Shown: piece after piece, positions 1 to 8,900 of the stretch
Layout of the letters: every line of letters begins with the position of its first letter
Numbering within the stretch: the first letter of the stretch is position 1
Source of the DNA: JBDGYW01 sp964518955
Lineage (GTDB): Bacteria; Gemmatimonadota; Gemmatimonadetes; Gemmatimonadales; GWC2-71-9
Direction: 5' to 3'
NCBI GenBank assembly: GCA_964518955.1
Contig: CAZFHS010000002.1
Location: 158,585 to 222,584 of the forward strand
DNA length: 64,000 nt
The notes under the pieces: model-generated
Told to the model about the DNA's origin: nothing
The model's database searches: none
Seen by the model: the letters and a program-made list of their open reading frames with translations, nothing else
Made by a program: the position numbers and the translations under genes

Positions 1-2
1 AT

Positions 3-566
3 GAAGTGTGGGATGAAGTCGAGGCGAGATTTACGTATCCGCAGCGGCTGTTCGGTGAGCCGCTCGAGGTGCTTCGCGCATACGGGCACGACGAGGCTCT
101 GAAAGAGGCTGTATCAAGAGTCATAGGGTCCTTTGAGGCGCGGCCGGCCTCAGAAAAAGTGAGCATTGAACATCGACACTGGTACGGGCGAGCGTTGTTC
201 CTTGCCGGCCGGATAGACGAGGCACAGGACGTGTACGATGCTCTGGTCGAGGAAACTCCGGGCTACCTGTGGCGGCGGGCGATTCGGGCATTCTTCTCCG
301 TCAGCCGCGGTGACACGGCCCAGGCGCAGAAGGATCTGGCATGGTTCGAGAATCAAGAGCCGGTCGAAGCGCAGGACCCAACCTTACTGCGGCTTCGTGG
401 CTATATCCTCGGCGCACTAGGCGATCTCGAAAACGCGATGGAGTTGATTCGCCAGTCATACGAGCATCCCGAGGGTACGTATGGCTGGCGCAACAGGATT
501 TGGCTGAATGTGGCTCCGCTCCGCGGGTACCCACGGTACCAGGAGTTCATTAGGCCGAAGGGGTAG
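3..566 (+). CDS. C-terminal part of a TPR protein, probably a Ser/Thr kinase-TPR tail (partial)
   Basis: The frame is open from the window edge, so the true start lies upstream; the first possible internal start is GTG at 6. The 187 visible residues are helical and TPR-like, with paired-helix signatures such as WYGRALFLAGRIDEAQDVYD and LRGYILGALGDLENAMELI. The ending LRGYPRYQEFIRPKG matches the usual C-terminus of kinase-TPR proteins of Gemmatimonadota, where a PknB-like kinase precedes a TM helix and TPRs. The kinase part is not in the window, so that assignment is inference. It ends one base before the first repeat module (from 567), which is the layout of each later cargo gene, so it is probably cargo of a further cassette to the left. 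Confidence 0.7.
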   Translation, partial: EVWDEVEARFTYPQRLFGEPLEVLRAYGHDEALKEAVSRVIGSFEARPASEKVSIEHRHWYGRALFLAGRIDEAQDVYDALVEETPGYLWRRAIRAFFSVSRGDTAQAQKDLAWFENQEPVEAQDPTLLRLRGYILGALGDLENAMELIRQSYEHPEGTYGWRNRIWLNVAPLRGYPRYQEFIRPKG

Positions 567-890
567 GCCACCGCATTAGTCACGATGTGCCCCAAAGAAG
601 CCCAAACACAAAACCCTCTCCGTCGGAGAGGGTCTGCAACTCATTGATCTGCTGTCACGGAGGGCCGGGGACTCGTTGCGGAGCAGACGCGGCTCGACAT
701 AGTCGAGCCGAAAGCGTCCACCCCGAAGCGCTTTCGCGCGGCGGTTTTCAAGTTCTGCAAATTGTTTTGCGTCTGGTTGCGTCTAGTTCGATCTGCCCGC
801 ATTTCTCGAGAAAATCACCGGGACCTTTTGCGTCTGACCCCGTGTGGTTGCGTCTGTCTGCGGGTGTGTGTGCCAAGAATGTGCCCAAGG
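567..890. mobile_element. Cassette boundary module A: tRNA-Ser 3'-half copy plus arm repeats
   Basis: Contains, left to right: a short stretch alike in all modules (around 575-600), a hairpin CCCTCTCC-GTC-GGAGAGGG (614-632) identical to the tRNA-Ser terminator, and a core (658-752) that starts and ends like the 3' half of the tRNA-Ser at 10724 (CGGAGGGCCGGGGACTCG ... GGCGGTTTTCAAG). The T-loop is replaced by about 44 bases holding the palindrome GGCTCGAC-ATA-GTCGAGCC. After the core come four TTGCGTCT(G/A) repeats at 767, 777, 828 and 848, then a TGTGCCCAAG motif. No tRNA 5' half is present, so it is not a working tRNA. Read as an attachment-type junction; no recombinase is seen. Confidence 0.7.
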
Positions 891-942
891 CTTTCGGCTT
901 GGGGCTCAGAACTCACGCAGGAAGGAATTAACGCATCGGCGT

Positions 943-1010
943 TGCTTTGTCTGGCCTAGTGCCTGATTGCGTCGTACTTTAGTCCCCGACCACACCGTGG
1001 GATATTCCGG
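943..1010 (+). promoter_or_regulatory. Shared cassette leader, copy A
   Basis: The stretch beginning CTTTGTCTGGCCTAGTGCC and ending GGGATATTCCGGATGGCT aligns with 5706-5775 in front of the third cargo gene (CCTTGTCTGGCATAGCCC ... GGGGATATCCGAATCGCT). It lies directly before the ATG of the kinase gene. No clear -35/-10 pair with standard spacing can be named, so the promoter role is inference from conservation and position. A partial match (CTCCGTCTGGCTTAAC) is seen near 4460-4475. Confidence 0.4.
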
Positions 1011-4000
1011 ATGGCTGAAAACGTTGCTGCGCGTTTGAAGGCTGCTCTCGCCGACCGCTACGCCATCGAGCGGGAGGTTGGCGCCGGCGGGATGGCTACC
1101 GTGTACCTCGCGGAGGATCTCAAGCATCACCGTCAGGTGGGCATCAAAGTCCTCCGTCCCGAACTGGCCGCGGCACTGGGGCCGGAGCGGTTTTTGCGCG
1201 AGATCGAGATCGCAGCCAGACTGGATCACCCACACATCCTCCCACTATACGATTCGGGTGAGGCCGGCGGATTTCTGTACTACGTTATGCCGTTCGTGGA
1301 AGGGGAATCGCTGCGCGACCGCCTCGACCGCGAAAAACAACTACCAATAGACGATGCGCTGCAGATTGCCTTCGAGGTGGCGGACGCACTGTCCTATGCC
1401 CATAGCCGCGACGTTGTGCACCGCGACATCAAGCCGGAGAACATCCTGCTTGCAGGGACTCACGCGCGTGTGGCGGACTTCGGCATTGCGCGGGCTATCA
1501 CCGAGGCGGGAGGCGAGGGGCTCACTGAGACGGGACTCGCCATTGGCACGCCTGCCTATATGAGTCCCGAGCAGGCGGCGGGGAGCAGGGACCTGGACGG
1601 CCGGAGCGATCTCTACAGCCTGGGGTGTGTGCTTTACGAGCTGCTAGCCGGGCAGCCGCCGTTCACCGGCACCACAATCGAGAGCGTGGTGCACCAGCAT
1701 CTCACGGCCGACCCCCCGTCAGTGACTGTGCTACGGCCTTCCGTGCCGCCACAGGTTACGGCTGTTCTTCAGCGCGTGCTCTCCAAAGCGCCGGCAGACC
1801 GGTTCAGTCCTGCCGCGCAGTTCGCCGATGCACTGCGGCATGTCGGAACGGCAGGTGCCCCTGGCGTGGCTCCCGCACCAGGCCCGTCTTCGATGTTGGG
1901 GCGCCCAATCCAGGGTGGCGTTGTTATTGCTCTGGGTGCTCTGGTGCTACCGGGGCTGATCTATCTGCTCGTGATGCAGCTTGGGCTGCCCATGTGGGTG
2001 TTTGTTGCTACGCTGGCGCTGGTGATGCTTGGGATCCCAGTTGTGGTGGCTACGAGCGTGGCGGAGTCGCGCAGGAATGCAGGGCAGCCGCATGAAAATG
2101 GCTGGATAGATCGGTGGCTCACCTGGCGGCGGGTGCTGCTCGTCTGCGCAGCGGCGTTTGTCATTCTGGCGGTTGTGACCATCGGCTATGTGGGGATGCG
2201 GGCTTTCGGGATCGGCCCGGCCGGGTCGCTCATAGGAAGCGGTGCCATCACGGAACGGGAGCGCATTATCCTGGCCGATTTCGAGAATCGCACAGCCGAC
2301 TCGGAACACGGTCCCACGGTGACCGAACTTCTGCGCATCGGACTGTCGCAGTCACGTGCCGTATCGATCGTTGACCCCGCTCAGGTCGGGCGGATCCTGG
2401 TGCTAATGCAGAGGGACCTCTCAGAGGGCCTCGACGCATCCACTGCAATGGAGGCCGCGCAGCGCGAGGGTATCAACGCTGTGGTAACCGGGGAGGTAGT
2501 TGCTGTTGGAAGTGGCTTCTCTATTGCCGTGCGTCTTGTTTCAGCGGACGGCGATGTCCTGACTGCGCTGCAGGAAACTGCAAGCAGCGAAGATGAGTTG
2601 GTGGCAACAGTCGACCGTCTCTCGCTGGGTCTGCGCGAACGGTTCGGTGAATCCTTGCGCAGCATTCGCCGCAGCGAGCCGTTGGAGCGAGTGACCACCG
2701 GTTCGATGCGCGCACTGCGAGTGTTTTCCCAGGGCCTGAGTGCTTCGAACCAAGGCGATGATCCCCGAGCCGTCCAGTTGCTGGAAGAGGCCATCGCGCT
2801 GGATACGTCATTTGCAATGGCGTACCGCAAGTTGGCAATCATACTGGGAAACCGAGGAGAACGGCGATCTCGGGCTGTGGAAGCAGCGACCAAGGCCTAC
2901 AAGTACCGCGATGCACTCACTGAGCGGGAACGCTATCTCGTGACCGCCGCCTATCACTCCATTGTTACGGGCAACCGCGACCAGATCATGAGCGCCTATA
3001 GCACGGTCCTGGAGTTGTATCCCGATGAAACGATAGCCCTAAACAACCTGGGTGTGGTCTATTCGGGCCTCCGCGATTACGAAAGAGCGGCGGGGCTCTA
3101 CAGACGATCGCTCGAGGTGGACTCCACGACCAGTCTGTACTTCAGGAATCTGGCCCAAGACCTGGAGAGGGGAGGATCACCGGACTCGGCGCAGACGATA
3201 ATCGATCGGTTCGAGCGGCGCTTTCCCGGCAACCCTGAGGTGCAAATATCCCGCATTTACAGTGCGGCCTTCAAAAAGGACTACGGCGCAATTGAGCAGC
3301 TCGGCTACTCTCTAATAGAGGAGCAGCGCGGGCGCGTGTTCTGGGAGGCGATAGCCCACATATGGATGGGCAACCTGGCGGCCATGCGTGGACAGATGAA
3401 CCGGGCCCAACGGGATTGGGACAGGGGCTTTACTCTAACAGCCGAGCGCGATCTAGCGGGTCGCTATCTAGGCCGCGCCTCGATCCGCGCCATCCTGGAA
3501 CTACTGTTGCTCGACGATCCGGATCGAGCACGCAGCGTGTTGGACGACGCACTCGAGCGGTACCCGCTCGAGTCACTAGCACCGCTGGACCGCCCCTACG
3601 AATCGTTGGCGCGGGCCTATGCTGCAGTCGGCGACCCCGCTCGGGGACGGGAGTTGATTGCCGAGTTCGACGCCACTCCCGAGGCCGACCACAGCCAGGA
3701 CACAGAGCGCAACCGCCACGGTGCGCTAGGCGTGGTAGCGCTCGCGGAGGGTAGACTAGAGGAGGCCATCGCAGAATTTCGGATGTGGGACGACGGGAAC
3801 GGCTGTGCCACGTGTGCCTATCCGTGGTTGGCACGGGTGTACGATCAGCTGGGTGAAGCAGATTCGGCACTGGTCCTGTACCAACAATTTGTCGAAACCC
3901 CCTCGGCTTCGGTCGGCAACGATGCGGGACACCTTGCGCACGCGTACGTGCGTGTAGGCGAGCTGTACGAACAACGTGGCGACTGGGAACAGGCAATAGA

Positions 4001-4112
4001 GTACTACGGGCGCTTCGTCAGTCTGTGGGAGAACGCCGATCCAGAGATGCAGGAGTGGGTGGAGGAAGTGAGACAGACAATCGCCCGGTTGTCGGCGGAG
4101 CCGAGGCCGTGA
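1011..4112 (+). CDS. Membrane Ser/Thr protein kinase with C-terminal TPR domain
   Basis: A 1033-aa PknB/Hanks-type kinase. The catalytic domain covers about residues 17-276: glycine loop GAGGMATVYL at 24-33, ATP lysine in VGIK at 46 (usual VAIK), catalytic HRDIKPEN at 137-144, DFG at 156-158 and SPEQ at 185-188, so it should be active. Three hydrophobic stretches follow (about 302-324, 327-349, 374-396). Next comes a FlgO/CsgG-like region (ILADFENRTADSEHGPTVTE) and then TPRs to the end, for example NNLGVVYSGLRDYERAAGLY. The kinase is probably cytoplasmic; which side the TPR part faces depends on whether all three segments cross the membrane. The start ATG sits at the end of the shared leader. 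It is the only gene between modules A and B. Confidence 0.9.
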   Translation: MAENVAARLKAALADRYAIEREVGAGGMATVYLAEDLKHHRQVGIKVLRPELAAALGPERFLREIEIAARLDHPHILPLYDSGEAGGFLYYVMPFVEGESLRDRLDREKQLPIDDALQIAFEVADALSYAHSRDVVHRDIKPENILLAGTHARVADFGIARAITEAGGEGLTETGLAIGTPAYMSPEQAAGSRDLDGRSDLYSLGCVLYELLAGQPPFTGTTIESVVHQHLTADPPSVTVLRPSVPPQVTAVLQRVLSKAPADRFSPAAQFADALRHVGTAGAPGVAPAPGPSSMLGRPIQGGVVIALGALVLPGLIYLLVMQLGLPMWVFVATLALVMLGIPVVVATSVAESRRNAGQPHENGWIDRWLTWRRVLLVCAAAFVILAVVTIGYVGMRAFGIGPAGSLIGSGAITERERIILADFENRTADSEHGPTVTELLRIGLSQSRAVSIVDPAQVGRILVLMQRDLSEGLDASTAMEAAQREGINAVVTGEVVAVGSGFSIAVRLVSADGDVLTALQETASSEDELVATVDRLSLGLRERFGESLRSIRRSEPLERVTTGSMRALRVFSQGLSASNQGDDPRAVQLLEEAIALDTSFAMAYRKLAIILGNRGERRSRAVEAATKAYKYRDALTERERYLVTAAYHSIVTGNRDQIMSAYSTVLELYPDETIALNNLGVVYSGLRDYERAAGLYRRSLEVDSTTSLYFRNLAQDLERGGSPDSAQTIIDRFERRFPGNPEVQISRIYSAAFKKDYGAIEQLGYSLIEEQRGRVFWEAIAHIWMGNLAAMRGQMNRAQRDWDRGFTLTAERDLAGRYLGRASIRAILELLLLDDPDRARSVLDDALERYPLESLAPLDRPYESLARAYAAVGDPARGRELIAEFDATPEADHSQDTERNRHGALGVVALAEGRLEEAIAEFRMWDDGNGCATCAYPWLARVYDQLGEADSALVLYQQFVETPSASVGNDAGHLAHAYVRVGELYEQRGDWEQAIEYYGRFVSLWENADPEMQEWVEEVRQTIARLSAEPRP

Positions 4113-4127
4113 AGGTAGGGTCGGTGG

Positions 4128-4480
4128 CAGGCCTGTAGCTGGCTAGCATGTCGGAGTTGCCTTCGATGTGCCCAGAGACGTGACCAACCAGAAAAACCCT
4201 CTCCAAGAGAGAGGGCTCGAATGTCATTGATTTAAAACCACGGAGGGCCGGGGACTCGGTCGCGGGCAGTCGCTAGTGCGACTGCTGAGCAGGCCGAGCG
4301 CGGGCGAAGCCCGAGCGCAGGTCCACCCCGAAGCGATTGCTCCCGGCGGTTTTCAAGTTCTTGCGACTCTCTTACTTCTGGTTGCGGCTCGATGTGGCCA
4401 TATGTGCCCAAGCTTTCCGGCACGGCTTCGACAATAAAGGGCCGGCGGGCATCTGTGCTCCGTCTGGCTTAACTCCAAAG
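4128..4480. mobile_element. Cassette boundary module B: expanded tRNA-Ser 3'-half copy
   Basis: Same order as module A: TTCGATGTGCCCA motif (about 4163), hairpin CCCTCTC-CAAGA-GAGAGGG (4197-4215), then a 117-bp core (4241-4357) with the same two ends as the tRNA-Ser 3' half. The T-loop is expanded by about 65 bases containing GCAGTCGC/GCGACTGC and GCGGGC-GAA-GCCCG hairpins. The arm region is shorter and degenerate (TTGCGACTC, TTGCGGCTC) and ends with ATGTGCCCAAGCTTTCCGG, which matches module C. Together with the leader-like stretch it fills most of the 500-base gap between 4112 and 4614. Read as the oldest or most eroded junction. Confidence 0.65.
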
Positions 4481-4613
4481 GGTTGCTCGGTTTTGCCGCT
4501 GGAGCCATGTTAGGACTTCACCGTACGGATTGGGAGGCGGTGAAGCTGTGGTCGGTCCTAACTTTCTCTGCTGCGTCGAGTGGTACCGACGTACGAGAAG
4601 GGATGTGGGTAAG

Positions 4614-4943
4614 ATGACGAAGACGGAAATTCAAAACGCTCTCGATGAGATGACACGCCGTATCGTGGAGCGTTTTCATCCCGATAGAATCATTCTGTTT
4701 GGGTCCTACGTCAAAGGCGAGCCTACCGAAAACAGCGATCTCGACATGCTGATAGTCATGCCTGTCGAAGGTTCCCGGCGCAGGAATGCGAATGAGATCG
4801 ATCTCATGCTAGCTGACCGTGTCGTGCCGATTGACTTGATTGTAGTAACACCGGAACAGTTCAATCGTCAAAAGGACGTGATCGGCACGATTATACGTGA
4901 GGCTGTGCGGGATGGGAGAGTGATTTTTGAACGAGCAGCCTGA
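4614..4943 (+). CDS. mntA: MNT-type minimal nucleotidyltransferase, putative type VII antitoxin
   Basis: A 109-aa nucleotidyltransferase with the whole signature: GSYVKGEPTENSDLDML (GS-x9-D-x-D) and a third acidic residue in VVPIDLIVV. In MNT/HEPN pairs this enzyme neutralises the HEPN toxin by polyadenylylating or AMPylating it; that role is known for the family and is inferred here from pairing. ATG at 4614 is chosen because the MTKTEIQNAL start matches the family length; the frame is also open upstream to 4530. Its stop overlaps the next gene by 17 bases, as in other two-gene toxin-antitoxin units. It is cargo of the smallest cassette. Confidence 0.82.
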   Translation: MTKTEIQNALDEMTRRIVERFHPDRIILFGSYVKGEPTENSDLDMLIVMPVEGSRRRNANEIDLMLADRVVPIDLIVVTPEQFNRQKDVIGTIIREAVRDGRVIFERAA

Positions 4944-5336
4944 GATCACTGCCATCGTCCGAGGTTGGGTGGAGAAAGCGGAAAACGACCTTCGCAACGC
5001 GGAATACGTGTTGGGCATGGAACAAGACTGTCCAACGGACACGGTCTGCTTTCACTGCCAGCAGTGCGCTGAGAAATATCTAATAGCGTTGCAGTGTCCC
5101 TCGGGTTCGCCTTCCCAAAGACGCATGACCTTGTGGTCCTGGTCAATTTGCTCGGCGAGGGTACCAGACTCGACCTGAATATCGAGGACGTACAGCCCCT
5201 GAATCGGTACTCGGTGGAGGCCCGCTATCCGGGAGACTGGGATCCCATTGACATGCCTGAGGCGCTGGAAGCGGCAAGAATGGCCCGCGGTGTCCGCGAT
5301 GCCGCGCGGCGTTTGCTGCCCGAAGAGGTATTGTAA
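4927..5336 (+). pseudogene. hepT: HEPN-domain partner of MntA, interrupted by a one-base frameshift
   Basis: Two frames together make one HEPN protein of about 136 aa. The first (from TTG 4927) gives GWVEKAENDLRNAEYVLG and CFHCQQCAEKYLIAL. The second (from about 5094) continues with VSLGFAFPKTHDLVVLVNLL and YSVEARYP up to 5336. The break is at 5092-5096, where TTGCAGTG would read TTG CAG GTG if one G were restored. The family motifs before and after fit without a gap, so this is either a true inactivating deletion or a consensus error. The R-x4-6-H motif of RNase-type HEPN toxins is not obvious, which fits the PF05168 branch that has YxxxRYP instead. Confidence 0.75.
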
Positions 5337-5387
5337 CGCGGAACGCTCGTTCCACGTCGGTCGCTCTCGCACCTTCCTGTTCGCCAG

Positions 5388-5700
5388 CCCTAGCCATCGC
5401 ATTACTTTCGAATTGCCCAATCAACAAGACCCCCACCAACGGAGAGGGCCTGTAAGTCCTTGATTTACAGCGACGGAGGGCCGGGGACTCGAACCCCGAA
5501 GGGATTGCTCCCGGCGGTTTTCAAGTTCTGCAAATTGTTTTGCGTGTGGTTGCGTCTGGTTCGATCTGCCCACGTTTCTTGAGAAAATCAGCTGGGCCTT
5601 TTGCGTCTGACCCCGTCTGTTTGCGTCTGTCTGCGGCTCGATGTGCCCAAGATGTGCCCAAGTTTTCCGGTGTGGCCTGGGTGAGGATGCGCCGGTAGGC
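5388..5700. mobile_element. Cassette boundary module C: exact 52-bp tRNA-Ser 3'-half copy plus arm repeats
   Basis: Core 5474-5525 is identical over 52 bases to 10724-10775, the tRNA-Ser from its 3' end to the anticodon loop. Left of it is a decayed terminator (CCCCCACCAACGGAGAGGG, about 5430-5450) and CGCATTACTTTCGAATTGCC, nearly the sequence left of the real tRNA terminator. Right of it are repeats TTGCGTGTG (5540) and TTGCGTCTG (5550, 5601, 5621), with spacings 10, 51 and 20 exactly as in module A, then GATGTGCCCAAGATGTGCCC. It would be the far junction of the 5.2-kb unit that ends at the tRNA. The identical core makes this the youngest insertion. Confidence 0.75.
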
Positions 5701-5705
5701 CTGGT

Positions 5706-5775
5706 GCCTTGTCTGGCATAGCCCTGATTGAGGCGCACTCAGTTCCCGAGCGCACCCGGGGGATATCCGAATCGC
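5706..5775 (+). promoter_or_regulatory. Shared cassette leader, copy C
   Basis: Aligns base by base with 943-1010 in front of the kinase gene: CTTGTCTGGC, then CTGATTG, then a conserved GGGGATATCCGAATCGCT end. It lies about 160 bases before the start of the propeller-amidohydrolase gene. The conservation between two cassettes with unrelated cargo suggests a portable promoter or part of the attachment arm. No convincing -35/-10 pair was found, and nothing recognisable is seen in 5776-5932. Confidence 0.4.
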
Positions 5776-5932
5776 TTACACCCTAGGTACTGTAATCTCA
5801 ATCCGCTTCTCTGATTCGGCATGGGCAACAGGCCCCGGTGGGGTAAGGCCAGCCCAAAGAAAGAATCGTTTGCCTGACCGATGACGGTCCGATACCTTGC
5901 TTCCCTTGCTCGACTTCGATTTACCGACACCG

Positions 5933-8900
5933 ATGCGCGGAGTGTTTGCTGCCATGTTCTGTTCTGGAATTCGTCCCCTACTCGTGCTGCTTGCGTTGTC
6001 GACGACCATCCCAAGTTGGACCGCAACCGCTCAAACCTCAGAGATCTCTTTCACCACCACACAAGGGACCTGGATCTCACTCGATGTTGCGCCCGACGAC
6101 AACTCCCTCGTATTTGAGCTGCTCGGCGATATATATGCGCTTCCCGTAGCAGGCGGAAATGCGCGTTCGCTCCTCACGGGACGAGCATTCCAATCCCAAC
6201 CCCGTTTTTCGCCCGACGGCAGCCGCCTGGTGTATGTCAGCGACGAATCGGGTTCGGACAACGTTTGGATCTCACGCTCCGATGGAACCGAGGCGCGCCA
6301 GCTGAGCAACGTTCGTCGAGTCAGGATGATCTCGCCGGAGTGGGCGGCTGATGGAACGGCTGTTTACGTCACCGTGGTCACACTGGGTTGGCAGCCTGCC
6401 GCCGAAATCTGGCGGTACGACATCGCATCGGGAGAAGGCACCCGAGTTGTAGAAAACAGCAACGGGCCTTCGGCGCCTCTCGTTTCAGCACCTGCACCCG
6501 GTCCCTACGGACCAGCACCCAGCCCGGACGGCTCGAGTATCTACTACACATCAGTGACGCCCAGACCGTACGGCAGCAGGTCAGGCGCATCGAGCGCTGT
6601 CTTCCGTTTCGACGCGGCCTCAGGAGAGAATCGGCAGGTCTACCTGGAAGGCCTCAACGCGATGAAGCCAGCCGTGGCGCCGGATGGGCGACGAATCGTG
6701 TATGCGGCGACGAAGGATGGCCATACGGGGCTAAAGGTTCGAGACCTCGACTCAGGCAGGGAGCGTTGGCTGGCTTACCCAATTCAACGGCACCAATTAG
6801 AGGGGCGTGCTACACGCGACGTACTACCCAACTTCGCGATCTCCGGTGACAGCCGATCGGTCTACCTAGAGTGGAACGGCCGAATTCACAAGCTGGGTCT
6901 CGATGATGAAAGCGACCAGCTCGTCCCCTTCGAAGCACACGTCGCCCTCGAGGTCGAACCCCGGTTGAACTTCCCGCGCAGAGTCGACACCGGTCCTGTA
7001 GTTGCGCGGAGGGCGCAACACCTTGCAGTCGCGGCCGATGGACGAGTCGCTTTCTCGACACTGGCGCGCATCTGGGTTGCGGATCAGAACTCCGAGACTC
7101 CAAGACGTCTGACGGACACAGAGAGCCCGAGAGAGTTTTCGCCCTCTTGGTCCCCAGATGGACTATGGATTGCGTTCGTTACCTGGGACGTTTCTGGCGG
7201 GCATCTCTGGAAAGCTCGGTCCGACGGGAGCGGAACTCCCGTTCGACTCTCCGAAAGGTCTGCCCTTTGGATCGATCCCACCTGGACACCGGACGGCTCG
7301 GCGATCGTGGCTCTTACCGCACCATTGGGCTCCACTCTCACATCTCGTGGCCCCGTACCTCCCGATGCGCAATTGGTGATGGTGCCCGCGACTGGCGGTG
7401 CAGCACGCACGGTTGCGCTCGCAAACGGTCTCCGATCTCCACACTTCGGTACCGACTCGGAGCGTGTATTCCTATCGTCAGAGCAAGCCGGATTGATCTC
7501 CATAGCCCTGGATGGAAGCGATCGGCGCACGGAGGCTCGGCTGGCCCGCGACTTCGGACCCGGCAAGTTGTTGATGAGTCCAGCCGGTAGCTATGTCCTC
7601 GGCATCGCGGGGCCACGTGTAATCCGCTTCCCTGTACCCTCCGAAGGACTCGCTGGCAGTGAGTTAACAGTGGAACAGGGTGTGACGGTGACTGAGGACG
7701 CCCCCGCCAGCGTCGCGTGGGGCGGAGATGGCAGTTCGCTATCCTGGCTGGTGGGCATGACCCTGTCCAGCGTGGACGCAGCGGGGACTGCAGAGGGTCA
7801 AAGAGACTTAACGCTACGTGTGGAGGTCCCGAGAAAGACACCATCCGGTGACTTGGTTCTCCGTGGCGCCAAGGTCATATCGATGCGCGGCCACGAGATC
7901 GTGGAAGACGGTGACGTGGTGGTGAAAGACAACCGCATCGTTGGAGTCGGTCCCCGGGGTGCAGAACCTGTTCCCCCCGCGGCTCGTGTGGTCGATGTCT
8001 CAGGAAAGGTCATAGTCCCGGGCTTCATCGACATTCACGCGCACCTCGGCACTCCCGAGGAACTGCTCCAGCCGGAGTGCAGTGCATCGTTCGCCAACCT
8101 CGCGTACGGCATTACCACGATTCGGGATCCCCAGGCGAATCCCGACGTGTTTGCCGTCGCTGATATCATCGACGCCGATGGCGTACCGGGCCCCCGGATG
8201 TACTCCACCGGTCCCGGTTTGTTCGCTACGACGGACTTCCAGTCGCTCGATGAGGTTCGACGTTATTTGCAGACCTACCGTGACAAATACCGCACGCATC
8301 TTATCAAGGAATACCTGGCGGGCACGCGGCAGCAGCGTCGGTGGATCGTACAGGCGGCCCGCGAGATGGGGATGATGGTCACTACTGAAGGCGGCGCAGA
8401 CACCAAGGCCGACCTAACTCATGCAATGGACGGATTCAGCGGCAATGAACATGCGCTACCCGTGGCACCTATCTACGGCGACGTTGTCCAGTTATACGCC
8501 CGAACGGGGATCACCTGGACACCAACTCTCGTCGTGTCTTTCGGGGCTGCATTGCCCGTCTACCGATTGCTCGCGGAGGAGCGGCCGTATCAGAACGCCA
8601 AGGCAAACCGCTGGTTCGGCGACGGTGAACTCTTCGCCCGCACGGCAACGCGCATGCTTTGGTTCCCACCGGAGGATTTCAACAATGTCGATGTGGCCCG
8701 GGGCGTGAATGCGGTACTGCAGGCGGGCGGGCGCGTTGGTCTTGGGGGACACGGTGAGCTGCAGGGGCTTTCGAATCATTGGGAGATGAAACTGCTGGCG
8801 GACGGTGGGATGCCCCCGCATGACATCCTTCGGGTTGCCACCATTTTCAGCGCAGAGGCAATTGGGTTCGAGCAAGACCTTGGGAGCCTGGAACCGGGGA

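Noticed and set aside
587..931. Plus-strand open frame of 114 codons across module A
   Set aside because: It is made of terminator, tRNA fragment and arm repeats; codon use is unlike neighbours and no family is recognisable.
658..5525. Cores A-C as integron attC sites
   Set aside because: No RYYYAAC/GTTRRRY core pairs at the ends, no integron integrase in view, and the arm repeats fit a lambda-type attachment site better. Only the array logic is similar.
658..5525. Cores A-C as functional tRNA-Ser genes
   Set aside because: They stop at the anticodon loop and lack the 5' acceptor, D-arm and half of the anticodon stem; A and B also have expanded T-loops.
5421..5738. Minus-strand open frame through module C as an integrase C-terminus
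   Set aside because: The corresponding frame in module A has a TAG in the arm region and module B lacks much of the sequence. The frame carries no catalytic R-H-R-Y residues that I can place. It may be a relic of an integrase end, but coding is not supported.
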